A stretch of 64,000 nucleotides of DNA from Lepidurus packardi (Eukaryota > Arthropoda > Branchiopoda > Notostraca > Triopsidae). Made by a program: the position numbers and the translations under genes. The stretch's first letter is position 1, and every line of letters starts with the position of its first letter. The stretch spans positions 7,998,001-8,062,000 of the forward strand of contig JAKZAN010000004.1 of assembly GCA_023053545.1 (NCBI GenBank). The letters run 5' to 3'. The notes beneath the pieces were generated by a model. The model was given only the letters and a program-made list of their open reading frames with translations, had not been told where the DNA came from and ran no database searches. Shown here one piece after another: positions 41,076-53,664 of this stretch.

Positions 41076-43798
41076 TTAATGTCCTCTGCCTATTTTGCCT
41101 TCGGGTACAAGTCCCTTGCGTATTACCTGTGAAATAACAAATATTACGTTTTAATTATTATTTTTGTATTGGCTATTTTTATTAATCGAAAGAAATTAAT
41201 TACCTCTGAAATGGTTCCTGGTGTTATCACAATGTAATAAATAAAGTACGCTGGAATCCACATCATAGAAGACACACTGATGCACAACCCAATAACTTCA
41301 GCCCACTGAGGATAGTCGTAAATAGTCTCGCCACTGCCATAGGTCACAGGCTGATACTCAACGACGTAGAAAACGAAGATAACCTACAAAAATTTTTAAA
41401 GTGTTAAATTTTTTTTTTAAATAAGTATTTCCCCCTGAATCGTTTATGATGGATATTTCACTTACGCACATAACTGCAGGAGCTAAGAATGCCCAGCAAA
41501 TTTCGAAAAATTTGGGAGGCCTTTGACCCGTCATTTCTTCGACACAGTCCGAGAATTTACTGGTACCGAATATCCATGATATAGTTATGGTTTGGAAAAA
41601 CACTAACCAGAGCATGGACATACCACTGGCCGCATAAGCGTCCATTAATTGAAAAATATACACGCCTCCCTGTTAATAATAGATTAAAATTAAACATATT
41701 TTTTAATTGCATAAAACTAAGATGTTACGTTCGTTATCATAGGCAAAGCTAAAAGGAACATGATGATAGACATTAGGAAGGTGAACATCTTTCGATTCTT
41801 ACGAAGTTTGCCAGGCCAATTATCACTCAAGCCTGTAACGATAGCTTCGACTACACAAAACAAGCTATCAACTCCCAAAATCTAAGGAAGGAGTTCGGTA
41901 AAGTCACGCAATAAGTCTTTCTGCTGATTTATGGGAAAACGAAAAGGAATTTTACCATTAACATAAAGAAAAATAAGATGGACCACGCTGGAGCGCCTGC
42001 GAGTTGCTGAACTACTTCGGGATATGTGATGAATACCAGACCAGGACCCGAGGTAACAACCTCGCTGATGTCTTGTCCCGAGAGTTTGGCTATGTTTCCC
42101 AGGATGGAGAAGGTTACCACACCAGCTAGTAGACAAGTCAACGTGTTTACCACGCAAGTAATGATGGAGTCCCTGTAAAAGCAACAATTAAAGTTAGGAA
42201 CAAGTCGATTTTTAAGAGTAAAGTTCTTCTTTTTTTACCTGAAACAGTTATATTTAAATGCGTTGTAAGAACCTAAGGAGGGAAGAGCGCCCAGGCCGAT
42301 GCTGTAGGCAAAGAAAATTTGCGTGGAGCCATCAATCCAGGGTTGTGGTGTCAACAGCAAATCCCATTGAGGTTTTACAAAGTATAACAAGCCATCTTGG
42401 GCTCCGTCCAGCGTTACAGATCTCACCAAGAGGATCAGCAAGATAACGTAAGGGAAAAGCGCAGTGAACCAAACCACTTTGCCACTTTCATTAATGCCTT
42501 TCCATACGATAAAGTAAACCAAAGTCCAGCCCAGTAATAGACAACCGAATAACTCCCAACGAATTCCACCCAGATCCGTAATTCCTTCCGAAATGCCCAA
42601 TACACGACGCCTATTTGTACCAAGGTATAGAAAGACCGAATTTAGGTTACTTAATTTCTTCTGGATATAGAAAGCTAAGGTAACCTACTCCCAGAACTCT
42701 TCCACAGCTGATACGTTGTCTCCTCCCATGTTGGTTATGTTGTCCACGCCGGGAATATAGCATGCGTATGTGTTCCAACTATTATCTGCAATTTGAAAAC
42801 GTACTGTTGAAAATTAAAAAAAAAAATTGAACGCTTCTGAAATTTACCGCAGTCATCCCAAGGTAACCCTGGGATATCCACAAAGGATGCAATGAAGTAA
42901 AATAACGTCCATGCTATTATAACACTGTAATATATGTCGACATAAAACACGACTGTCATCGTGGCATATCCAACACCTGTAACGATGCAAAAAATTGTAA
43001 GATAAACAAGAATTCGAGAAAAAAAATTTCAAGATTTTGATAGAGAATTTCCGTACTTAACATTATTAAAATTCTCCTATCAAATATCTTGTCTTGTCAA
43101 CCTACTTAACTTGTATTTAGTGTTGAACTTTTGTAAATGTTTATCTCTTTGTGATTCTTAGAGTGAAAAATGAAGTATGGTGTAGGGGTATTAGAAATCG
43201 ATGGCGTGTTTGATACCTTTCATTATTGGAGCGAGTTTGCCAATCATGGTCATGCCTCCCATGCCGAGATATTGCCCGATAGCGACTTCTTGGAAGAAGA
43301 TTGGAATCCCGCAGCAGATCATGGCAACAAAATATGTGACCAAGAAAGCACCTTTTTAAGAAGGTTTAAAGCAATACCAAAGGAATGGGTAGGAGCAAAA
43401 ATGTTGTTAATGTTAATAAGAGAAGAAAGTAAAGTTGGCTTGTGAGTACCTCCGCCATTTTTGAAGCAAAGATAGGGGAACCGCCATATGTTGCCTAAAC
43501 CCACTGACACACTAATGCAAGAGAAGAGGAAGTCCAATTTGTTGTTCCAACCTCCTCTCTCCTCACCAGCTTCGCTCTTGTTGCTGCTACTGCTTTCTTT
43601 ACTTGAAAGACTTTCCAGGTCTGCATCTTTTTTTGCTAAATACACGGTTGAGCTGAAATCTTCCAAGTTGGTATCTTCTAAGTGCAGGTCTTTCACATTG
43701 AGGTTCAACTCGTGGAGTTTGTGTTGGCTAGCTTGCAGTTCTTCTTCCAAATCCTTCTCCGTCATCTCCGAGACGGATTGAGTCTGCGGAAGCTCCAT
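41076..43798 (-). CDS. SLC6 family sodium- and chloride-dependent neurotransmitter transporter
   Basis: Twelve-helix plasma-membrane symporter. Ten exons on the minus strand (43798-43450, 43351-43217, 42976-42848, 42785-42689, 42610-42239, 42172-41956, 41881-41729, 41669-41466, 41383-41204, 41126-41076) give about 628 residues, normal for the family. The acidic, Ser-rich cytosolic N-terminus is followed by the hallmark first helix [20 protein letters not shown] (Na+ and substrate site). Then come [15 protein letters not shown], the large extracellular loop with sequons (NITN, NVSA), and [18 protein letters not shown]. Later come [24 protein letters not shown] (Na2 site) and [18 protein letters not shown]. 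The last motifs fit the GABA/taurine/creatine/glycine branch, but I cannot name the substrate. Helix 12 and a short tail end the protein. Confidence 0.93.
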
Positions 43799-44250
43799 TC
43801 TTGGACAAGTTCAACTGACCTGTTGTCATCCAGTGTGTTATTATTAATGCAAAGGCGAGTTTTTATCAGTCCCAAATTGATTGATAAGTGTGGGTTTATT
43901 CGAAAGATATCCCGCTTCTGAACTTTGTTAACGTCACCATCACGTGATGGGCATATCTGTTGTGACGACTTGACCTGACAGCCAAGCCAAGGGTTGCAAA
44001 GTTCCTATCTCGTTGTCTCGTGTGATATGTCAGAATCGAAGTGTAATTATCCGAAAACGAAGATCTCAAGTGAAGGTGGATTTATTTGATATTTTTTTTT
44101 ACTTGTGGCCAGCACATAGCAACAAAGCTGTACAGCAAAAACACGTATTACTCGCCCGTTTTTCGTGTAGTCCTAAATCAGTGTGCAGTTTTCTCGTTCA
44201 TAACGATACTCTATTCGTTGTTGATTTCTTAGCCTGGTTCTTTGCTTGTC
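43799..44250. other. Intergenic between SLC6 start and a small secreted-protein gene
   Basis: Upstream region of the SLC6 gene and 3' flank of the next minus-strand gene. No additional feature supported. Confidence 0.35.
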
Positions 44251-44749
44251 TTAATAAGATTTGTAGTAGGGTTTGTCGTCTTCGGGCTGTGTAACGTAAT
44301 ATCCATGAGGAGCGAAAGCTTCTTCAGCATATCCTTGTTGGCCGTATGCCTTATGTGTCTCTTTGTTGGGTCCACGGTAAACCTAGCGAAAACATAGTTT
44401 TCTTTATAAATAGCCTAATCTCGAAGATACGCGGATTTTAAAGAGATTCCAAAAGTGATTTGAGACTTACTTGGATTTTTACACGTCCATCAGCGTATTT
44501 GGGTGCTTGATACGATGGGGCACCATAGGAAGGGGCAGGGGCAGCATACGAAGGTTGTTTGTAAGGAGCGCCATATTCGGGACTATTATCAGCGTAAGTC
44601 ATTGCGGCTACTGACAGTACCGCCAAGGTAATCAAAGCCTATGAGGATAAAAACAAGAATTAATTAAGAAATCATTCTGGATTGAAATTGAACTGAGCTG
44701 ATGGTCTTATAAGGAATGCTGAGGAAGTACTCACCAGCTTTGGAGCCAT
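44251..44749 (-). CDS. Small secreted Tyr/Pro/Ala-rich protein, cuticle-like
   Basis: Three exons on the minus strand (44749-44735, 44638-44471, 44382-44251) give 104 residues. The first exon encodes only MAPKL, a layout common in arthropod cuticle and other secreted-protein genes. A signal peptide (APKLALITLAVLSVAAMTYA) is followed by a low-complexity mature part with YGAP, PSYAAPAPSYGAPSY and later PHGYYVTQPEDDKPYYKSY. Tyr-rich repeats suggest a structural, cross-linkable extracellular protein. No chitin-binding Rebers-Riddiford motif is seen, so assignment to cuticle is inference. A TATA box lies at 44817-44825 on the minus strand, about 70 bp before the ATG, fitting a strongly regulated gene. 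Confidence 0.8.
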
Positions 44750-44816
44750 GGTTGATTTGGTTGTTTGAGTAGAGGAGGTGATGAGGAAGTGATGCTTTGA
44801 AGGGCTCTCACTCTGG

Positions 44817-44825
44817 CTTTTATAC
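44817..44825 (-). promoter_or_regulatory. TATA box of the small secreted-protein gene
   Basis: GGTATAAAA on the minus strand, about 70 bp upstream of the ATG. Confidence 0.6.
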
Positions 44826-45532
44826 CAAAGAGATCCTCTCGGATTATCACCGTGGGCTATGCGGTAGCATGCAACTCGTTGGTGAAGGTGGCTGTGGTAG
44901 CCTGAGGTATTTGAACGTCATCCATCATTTGTGCTGCAACCAAACTAAAGAGAACGAAACAGGAGGCAGCGCACCTGTCGTCTTAATATGTGAGGAAAAT
45001 ACGGGGCCGGCTAACTGACAGCTTTCTCGGGGGATCCTTTACTTTTTCCTTCATGGTAAAGTGCACACTTATACGACTTGACTGGGAGAGTTTATATTTA
45101 AAACTAGGAGGCAGCTTTCCTCCAGGCCACTGATGTCCTCCTGGCCTGGAGAGCGTTCATGTGCCGTAATTAGCACCCTATATAGGCTACGTGTACAAAA
45201 CTTCCCGGGTATAATTGCCCAGGAAGCCTAATCTTCGACAAATTCTGAAAGATTTGCGGTTGTTCCAAGAGACCGAGAGACCTTTGAGGCTTTGAACTCA
45301 ACAAAATTCAGAACGCGTGAGCCTAGAATTACGGTCACTTATACCGTTACTTCAATGATAACCCTGCCTAGTTAATTGCCTTTAACTTCGAGACCGAAGC
45401 ATGTTATAGATAAAGGTTATTGGCTGCGAACCCGAATATGACGACAAAGGATCGTTTCATATGGTTATCTTAATGTGGCAATTGTACTAAAGAAAAACGG
45501 GTTTGATTGGGTGGTAGAGAACTTTCTCCTAG
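44826..45532. other. Intergenic, no gene seen
   Basis: Upstream region of the secreted-protein gene. A near-palindromic GCCACTGATGTCCTCCTGGCCTGGAG area (45117-45152) with repeated CCTCCAGGCC/GGCCTGGAG was noticed. Nothing coding is supported. Confidence 0.3.
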
Positions 45533-46166
45533 TTCACACGCTAAGCGATCAGCATACGTGCTCTATATATGCTTGTTTCTGCATGATAAGAGCTTTTTAG
45601 TGCCTTTTCCGCATGCCTGCCTCTGAAAGCTTTTCCGATTTTCATCGCTGTCAAATAGTTTCTATCTTAGACTTGTTTCTTAAAGGTGCGTTCTTTTATG
45701 CATAAATAAGCGATAGCAATAAATTTTAAAATCCAGCAAGAGAACACATCTTAACTTTTTATCTTTAAAGTTGAGCTTTTCTCCTAGACCAGATCTTAAT
45801 AAACCGTGAAATTATGTATTTAAATTTACGCGGATTTAATTCCTTCACACGCTAAGCGATCAGCATACGTGCTCTGTATATGCTTTTTTTCTGTGTGACA
45901 AGAGCTTTTTAGTGCCTTTTTCCGCATGCCTGTGTCTGAAAGCTTTACCTATTTTCATCGCTCTCAGATAGTTCTAAAGGTCTATCTTAGACTTGTTTCT
46001 TAAATATGCTTTCTTTTGTGCATAAATAAGCGATAGCGATAAATGTTAAAATCCAGCAAGAGAATACATCTTAACTTTTTGTCTTTAAACTTAAGCTTTT
46101 CTCCTAGACCAGATCTTAATAAACCGTGAAATTATGTATTTAAATTTAAGCGGGCTTAATTCCTTC
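45533..46166. repeat. Tandem duplication, two copies of about 311 bp
   Basis: The block starting TTCACACGCTAAGCGATCAG at 45533 repeats at 45844 with few changes and small indels. The second copy runs to about 46166. Copies share TATATATGCTTG-like, GAGCTTTTTAGTGCC, GCATAAATAAGCGATAGC and ATAAACCGTGAAATTATG segments. No ORF is shared. It ends about 85 bp before the CDC40 start codon. Confidence 0.9.
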
Positions 46167-46251
46167 CTTTTATTGCCGTTAGAGGCGCAGAACCCGCGTT
46201 ACCGTGCGTTGTTTATAATTTTGCCGTGAAATACTTGTGAAATTTAATGAA

Positions 46252-48582
46252 ATGAGCTCTATTTTAGCACTTAAAGACTACGGTAATAGTAGTGGTAGTA
46301 GTAGTGGAGACGAAGATTCCGATGACGTGGACCAATCAGAAAGTACTGATCATACAAATTCGAAGGCAGGAAAAAGTATGCCTGTCCACACAGCACCTAT
46401 AACTTTGCCATCTCAGAGTCATGCAGTTAAAACAGGAGAGATTGTATTAAAAGCTGCCCCAGAAGTCCTTCCAAACGTGAGTTCAGTTTCTAAATGTAAA
46501 GAAGTAAAGTTTGTGTAAACGGGGTATGTTCATAAGGCTGGATTGGAGCTTCAAAGACACATAGACCCGTCTAAGAAGGAAATAATGTATAATCCTAAAA
46601 CGGAGGAGCTTTTTGCTCCAGAAGTGGGTCCTGTAAATCCTTTCAAAACGAAACAACAGCAGGCTCCCCGAAACAGTCTAGCTGGATATGTGGAGCCTGC
46701 CCACGTCAGCGAATTCCAATTTGAAACTCAAAGAAGAACCTTCGCAAGCTATGGTAGACTTGAAAGCTCCCTTTACACTAATAATTTTTTTAACACGTTT
46801 CATTGTTATTAGGCTATGCGATTGATCCTACTTCGGATGAAGGCATGGCAGATGGTACGAAGTATATTGGCCAAGTAGAGGATGGCAAAGACTTGGACCT
46901 AACGGTTTTTCATGCCGTGAAGGCCCGACCTGGAGACAAGCGCAAAAAAGAGCGCAATGATGATCCTACAGATTTAGAAGGTTTCAAAGGACCGTGGGCT
47001 AAATATGTGGGCGAGCAGACTGTTGCCAAGCCAACTGAAGTCAAGTTCTTGATTCCGGTTATTGAGGTCAAGATTAACGTTTGAAATTTTAGGAAGAAGC
47101 AGCGGAAATTGAAGAAAGACTTTCCAAGCGCCAAAAGAAAGGGAAACCTGTCACGGAAGAGCGAATGGTTGAAGAAAAAGCTGTTATTCACAGTAATCCT
47201 TTTGTCAAGTTTCACATGAAGATATTTTAACGTTCGTGTCCTTTTTATAGTCGACGATGTTCGGGATTACCAGGGGCGCAGTTTTTTGCACGCTCCCCAT
47301 GACCTGGACGTAAATTTGCGAGCAGACAATCACCCAGATCGATGCTTTTTGCCTAAAAAACATATCCATACTTGGCAAGCACACAACAAAGGCGTTTGTG
47401 CGATTCGATGGTTTCCTAGGACTGCTCATTTAATGCTTTCATGCGGCATGGACTCTAAAATTAAAGTAAGAACTCTACTCCAGCGATATTGCAGTCTTGA
47501 ATTTCATGTTATTTCCTATTCGTTTTTGTAGCTTTATGAAGTTTACAAGGACAGGCGCTGTATAGCAACGTACTCCGGACACAAGCAAGCTGTTCGTGAC
47601 TGCTGTTTTAACAATGCGGGAACACAATTCCTCTCAGCTAGTAATTTACTTATGGCTAATTGAGAATTTCCGTAAAACATTCACAACTTTTTGAAAAGGT
47701 TACGATCGTTACATTAAATTGTGGGACACCGAAACCGGGAAAGTGGTCTCACGTTTCAACAGCCGCAAGATCCCGTACTGTGTCAAGTTCAACCCTGATG
47801 GCAACAAACAACATCTCTTTGTTGCTGGAACAGCAGACAAGAAAATCTTATGCGTAAGTGATAACAAATCTTCGTTTGAGCAGTAAAAAATATGACCTAC
47901 ATTCTGTTCTGGTTCAAAGTGGGACACAAGAAGTGGGGAAATTGTTCAGGAATACGATCGCCATTTGGGCGCAGTCAACACCATCACTTTTGTCGATAAC
48001 AACCGTCGCTTTGTATCTACTTCAGATGACAAGAGCATGCGAGTCTGGGAATGGTAATGTGAACAAACAAATCTTGAAGTTTGTAAATGATATATGATCT
48101 TTCTTGCTTAGGAATATCCCTGTTGACATGAAGTATATCGCTGATCCTACCATGCATTCCATGCCAGCCGTGACGTTATCCCCTACGGGCAAGTGGTTGG
48201 CTTGTCAGAGCATGGACAACAAGATATCCATCTTTTCCGCGTTTAACCGTTACAAGTTGAATCGCAAGAAGTTTTTCACGGGGCACATGGTTGCCGGGTA
48301 TGCCTGCAGTATAGATTTCTCGCCTGACATGAGGTACATAGCCTGTCGAATATCAATTTCACAAGTTAACCTTGTTATCTTACCATCTTTATTTCCTCCC
48401 GCAGTTATTTGATGTCTGGAGATGCTGATGGAAAAGTATTTGTGTGGGATTGGAAGACGACCAAACTCTTTTCCAAATGGAAAGCTCATGATGGCGTCTG
48501 TATCGGCGTTTTGTGGCATCCTCACGAGACTTCCAAGGTGGCTTCAGCTGGCTGGGACGGTGTGATTAAACTGTGGGATTGA
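46252..48582 (+). CDS. CDC40: Pre-mRNA-processing factor 17, WD40 splicing factor
   Basis: Step-II spliceosome component. Ten exons (46252-46476, 46537-46753, 46813-47039, 47093-47192, 47251-47465, 47532-47640, 47699-47853, 47920-48053, 48112-48333, 48405-48582) give 593 residues, against about 580 in human. The N-terminus has a Ser/Gly/Asp stretch, then the conserved block [26 protein letters not shown]-like [20 protein letters not shown], and [17 protein letters not shown]. Seven WD40 repeats follow; diagnostic pieces are [87 protein letters not shown] and [17 protein letters not shown] 2-codon upstream ORF (ATG AAA TGA at 46247) overlaps the leader. The start was set at [11 protein letters not shown]. 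Confidence 0.96.
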
Positions 48583-48721
48583 AGAAGTTAAAAAAAAAAT
48601 TGAAACTACCCAAAAAACAGTGTATTTGCACCTCAAACATGGAATGATTTTTTTTCTTTAAGAACCTACAAGGCCTTTGGTATATAATAATTTCAAAGCA
48701 CTCGTTATGTGTATAATTTTT

Positions 48722-51700
48722 CTAGGCAGTATTGGGAGTCAGATTGTTTTGCAAAAGACGCATTATCTGCTCCTGGTTCTCTGAAAGAAGCTTGACCGTT
48801 TTGCGCAGATCTTCTAGTTTGTCGTCTAGGTTTTGAAAGTTGGAACTGTTGGATTCTTGAGAACTTTCCATTTCTTGTAATCGAGTGCAAGCAGCTTCGA
48901 TATTCTCATAAGGTAGAGAGAACTTTCGGTGACATTGACAAGCTGGAATGCCAATAACATTCTATGGAACAAGATAGATCAGTAAACATGAGAGTAAAAG
49001 ACCTGATCTGATATGAAAGTTAATTAGCATACTTGATTAGGATGCTGGCTACCGCGACGATTGGGGTACACTGTGTACGCTTTGTTGGGCAAACATTTGG
49101 TAAAAAGCAATGTACTGTAGCGTTGCATGCATGGTCGAAGTGAAGGCATTCTTAAGAAAGACCGACAGCAATTGGCGTCCGGTACACGTCGTAACCAACG
49201 AAATGGTGGGTAATTGGACAAAAAGTGAAATGGATCGCCCAGCAACATGGATTCCATGTAAGAAACGAGGTCAATCAAGCTAGAGTAGCTAATGACCTCA
49301 GCCTTTTAAATTGAACTTGCTATTAGATTATTGCAATTTTGGGAATATTTCTTACTTTGCTTTGGATAGTTTGGGTATCGCTAACGGCCAAACCGTTAAG
49401 TAAATTCAGCAAGACAACAGTGATGAGGAACACGAAGGTAAGGAAGATGAAGCGGCTAGTTACAGGGGACATATGGAACGGTAAATCACTGAATTCCAGC
49501 TCGCCTGTCATCATGGCGATGATTTTCAGGATTGTTAATGGGAGCGTTTGAAAGTTTTCATTTTTGTTGTCTTCAGCAGGCTCGCTAGTTGTGCCGTTAA
49601 CTGAGTTTTCGTCGGTCTTGCTGGATGTAGGGTTTTTGAAGATAAGGTGGAAGCTGAGGGCGAAGCCGAATATCAAGATCGAGTACCATAGCAGTAATTT
49701 GAAGAAACTTAGAGTAACGGATAGAAAAGTGGCTACGAAAATCGATAGTCGGGGGTGGCGGCCAATCATGAGCAAAAACTCGGCCCATGCCAGCAATACA
49801 GCCAAGGCTGAGAAATGTTGGACGGATTCCGGTTCGTTCGAATACTGCAGTACGATTGCTGTCGTAATTAGCATTCCTAATCAAGATTAAACGGTTCAAA
49901 ACTGGAAGAGTCGATTTTTTTAAAATCCTTACCCAGCTCAAAGTAGTTTTCTAAGGAGCACAAGTACCGTAATGGGGCAATACCGAATTGGAAAAATTCC
50001 CGTATAAAAAGCAATGTCACGAAGAAGGCTAGTACGTACCATAAAACAATTAAGGCTACCTAAAGGTACACATTTGAGAATTTTGTAACTTTTGGAGGAT
50101 GTCAATACTTTTGACGCGTTAGGGTGATCCAGTCCTATACTCTGTTCCCTGATGAGCACGTAGAGGGTCAAAAGTAGGACGGTTAACAGATAAAGTCCCA
50201 GATTGATGTAGAAATAGTTTCTGATTTTGTGCCATTTAAGAAGTAAGAAACTCGTCACTACTGGATGACGTAACAAGTATTGATGGCGACTGGAACGACT
50301 CAAGTACCATAGTGCCTCAGATTCCGGGAAATAGTTATCCATTTTCGTTGGTTTTGCAACTACTATGATGTACTTTGATAGTTAGTTTTGTTAAACTTCA
50401 ATGTTTTAGTAGTTACTGGTCAAAGTTTGATCTTGTGTGCTCTCGGTGTCAGTCATGAACGTGATGTTTTCTTTGGCGTCCGAGTACTTTGCCTTGGAAA
50501 TGATTTCAAGTCCATTGATACTGTCGGTACGTTGAAGTGGTGCTCTGCTAGCCAGGAAACTGTAGTTAAACGTTATATGATAGTCGCGTGCGGCTCTTCC
50601 GTCCTTCTTGTTCTGAACTATGCATTCATCCAAAAAGGTTTCCAGCGTGGTTGGTAACATATTCGTCACAGGCGTTTCGCCCAAAACGTTTTTCAATCCC
50701 AAACTGGCGCCTTGTCGCAGTAGAAGCAAGACAGCTTCCTCGACGCCTGTCTGAACTGCGTAATGTAAAGCAGTATTTCCGGCAATATCAGGAGAATCGA
50801 TACTCATCTGTTGTTTGTCTGAATCGAGCAAAGTAGTCAAGCATTTCATGTACTGCACGGGATTTTGGTTTAAGCGCAATACAATCTTGTGTAAAGCCGT
50901 TTGCTTCGAATCAGTCGAATCGCAGATTGTAGCATCAGTAATGGAATGCTCGCAAAGCAGTTTTAGGATTGAACAGTGGCCATTGTAAGCTGCTAGTATG
51001 ATTGGCTGCCGAGGTTCGGAGAATGAAGATAGATTTGGATTGCCTCCTGCCTTAAGCAATAGCTCCAAGCATTCCGGTAAGCCTTCTCGGCTGCAGTGTT
51101 GAATGTAAGTAAGGCTTTGGGTCGTATCGTCCAATTTAACGGAACTAGAGGCTGGGTTTTCAAGTTAATTATCGTTGAAAAGAATTCTGCAATTTGTGTT
51201 TTTAGTATATTTACTTGGTAATCTCTCGAGTAATAGTTTTAACTGTTTATGGTCGTTATGTCGAATCGTTTTCCAGATTTGGTCGTTGATATTGATTTCG
51301 CGGGAGGGTATATTGTCTTGTGTAGAAGCTTCTTCGATCCATTGCTCAAGTTCAGGCATGAGTTCCTAGAAGTTTTAATATAAAGAAAGCGTTGGTTAGA
51401 TGTTTGCTTTTGTTTTCCTCACTATGGGGAAAGTATTAGGAAACATTCGTACTTCCAGTTCCTCTACGGCTTCTCTCACGTTTTCAGTCACTGGAGCTCC
51501 ATGATCGAGCAGTATTTTGGTCGCGAAGCCGTTTTGTTGTCGTATAGCCAATTCAAGTGGCGAACATTCATCATCATTTTCAACGTCTAAGCTAACATCC
51601 GGATGGTCGAGCAGTAGTTGAAAGCATTTTGCAAACTTGGCTTCTTTGCTCGATGGAAGGGTAGGAAACCTTGTCGTAGGCGTATCTTTAGACTCTTCCC

Positions 51701-52191
51701 ACGTACTCATGAGTACATGCAAAGGTGTTTGACGTCCATGACCGTCTCTCGCATTTACCTTTTGTTCAAACGAGCAAAACAAACAATTATTAAAACAAAG
51801 CATTATTTATTTATATTATTATTTACTCAAATGCACTTACGTCTGCTCCGTAGGTTAGTAACAGTTGAACGCATTCGTGCTGGCCATTTGTGCAGGCCAT
51901 ATGCAAAGGTCGGGTTTTGCGAACGGCATTGTAGGAATTGACTTCTGCTTCGTGTTTGATTAGAAGCGCCAAGAAGTCGGCCTGTCCGTTCTTACATGCT
52001 AGTTCCACGCAAGTACTGTAGTGTGGATAGTCGTGACGTTTGTTTATTTCCACAGGCTCGGCATCGTCGAGCAGTCTTTCAAAGGATTTGATATCATTGC
52101 GTTGTAAAGCGCTCAGAAGTTCCAGCGCAATATCCATAAAGTTCGCCAAACATTGGCTGTCGCGAGATTCTTGGCCCATCAAGCTGGCCAT
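48722..52191 (-). CDS. TRPA-type cation channel, painless-like (copy A, full length)
   Basis: Sensory cation channel family (fly Painless senses heat and irritants). Nine exons on the minus strand (52191-51841, 51758-51423, 51365-51215, 51151-50417, 50359-50109, 50059-49933, 49876-49356, 49302-49033, 48961-48722) give about 993 residues. The N-terminal 500 residues carry ankyrin repeats (for example TRPLHMACTNGQHECVQLLL, TPLHVL, SPLELAIRQQNGFATKILLD, TALHYAVQTGVEEAVLLLLR). Six membrane segments follow, beginning near NYFYINLGLYLLTVLLLTLY. The pore loop contains ILKIIAMMTGELEFSD and the last helix FVFLITVVLLNLLNGLAVSD. The tail ends in a short coiled coil (LDDKLEDLRKTVKLLSENQE). It is convergent with CDC40 (stops 140 bp apart). 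A related copy lies directly upstream. Confidence 0.9.
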
Positions 52192-53664
52192 ATTTGGGCA
52201 TCAGCTTCGTTCCTGTGCATTGTTTCACATAAAAAGAGAAATTGATAAGAGAAATAGAATAAGGAGACGAAGGAAAACGCAGGAATGATCAACTGCCTTA
52301 TAAGTTGGGACACACAGCTTTAACCTTGAACTCTTTGAAAGAAAATCGGATGTTTTTAACAACTCTCGTTCCTTTCCAATGCCTGACGGTCTTTTATGTC
52401 GTTGTGGCTTTCTGGTCGGCCTATAACTGACACGCGTAATTCGAATGAGACTTCGTGAATGACCTGCTTCATACTCTGAATTGTCGCCTTTAGCGCGGAA
52501 GCTAGGGTAGTTTACAATTGCTTAGTTACAACCGCTCTAGTTTTGCTTTCTAATGTCGTGATGTTGTATTCGTGACGTAAAAGCAAGTCTAATTCTCGCC
52601 TGCCTTGCTTTCGTGTAGGCTATGTCGTATTTGGGACCTCGGATGACCTGCGCTGAAGGGTGCGGTATTGATGCAGGAGGAACATTTGGATGCGTTCCCA
52701 CGAATTCTTCTCCATTTTTTCCCTTCTACCGCTTCGACAACGCCCTGCTTGAATTGCTGTTGCCTGTGTTAGCACGGAAAACAGATGGTAGTTCTACTTT
52801 GTTTAATTCTGCTGAATTGAACGGAACTTCGGAACACGACACGGTTGATCACAACAGGAAAATGCAAACGAGCAAGGAACGGGAAATATTATATCCCAGT
52901 AAAAGTCGCTGAATAGGATATTTATATGCTTAACCTTGGGAATTATTCTCTTGTATAGACTTGGGAGTCGTATTTTAAGTTAAGATGAGAGTACTGAGAA
53001 CACGTTTTACCTAAACGTTTGCAACTGAGAAGCTGAGAAGCTATTTGCACAGTAATCCTTTTGTGTATGAGATCAAGTCACTTGGTTCTTGCCGATTTTC
53101 TTGAATTTTGCTTTGTATGCCGTTCTAACTTAAATATAAATAAAGAAAGAAAGGTACTTTGCACTTGGAGCAAGAGTGGAGTGTGCGGCGGCCGTAATGC
53201 TTCAGCTTGAAGTGGTGGGGTGTAACGCAGTCCTTCTGGTTGGCTGACCGACTGTGGTTACAGCGCAATGCTTGGCGCATTCATGGCGTGTGCCAGCGTT
53301 CCGCTATAGCGATCACGTAGAACTGAAAAGGAAAGCGGGGAAGAAAACTACTAAACGATGCCTCATTTACATCAGTGAATTGGCAGTACAATAGCTAGTG
53401 TTCGTTGTGTGTTCAATGTCGACCTGTTTGCCTTATAAATATTAGATGATACGAAATGAAAGTCCTTATTACGTCTCTAGGATATCGTTTCGTATGTGTT
53501 GTTCAACTAGTCAATGAAACCGTACAGGAACGGTATGTAAAAAATTCATAAAGTGAGTTCATGCTAAAATTTATTTTTTCCCTTAAAGGACTATGTTTTG
53601 TTCGTGTGGTACTGTACATAGAAGCAATTGGTGTCAACTATTACAAACCAGTTCTGTATAGTTT
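52192..53664. other. Region between the two TRPA genes
   Basis: Upstream region of copy A and 3' flank of copy B. It contains one plus-strand ORF (52622-52912) of uncertain status; otherwise nothing is supported. Confidence 0.35.
52622..52912 (+). CDS. Possible small protein, unrecognised
   Basis: 96 codons from an ATG (MSYLGPRMTCAEGCGIDAGG), without introns, about 430 bp upstream of and divergent from TRPA copy A. Four cysteines and a polar C-terminal half; no signal peptide, membrane helix or known motif. An AATAAA-like signal lies near 53141. It could equally be a chance ORF in promoter DNA. Confidence 0.25.
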   Translation: MSYLGPRMTCAEGCGIDAGGTFGCVPTNSSPFFPFYRFDNALLELLLPVLARKTDGSSTLFNSAELNGTSEHDTVDHNRKMQTSKEREILYPSKSR

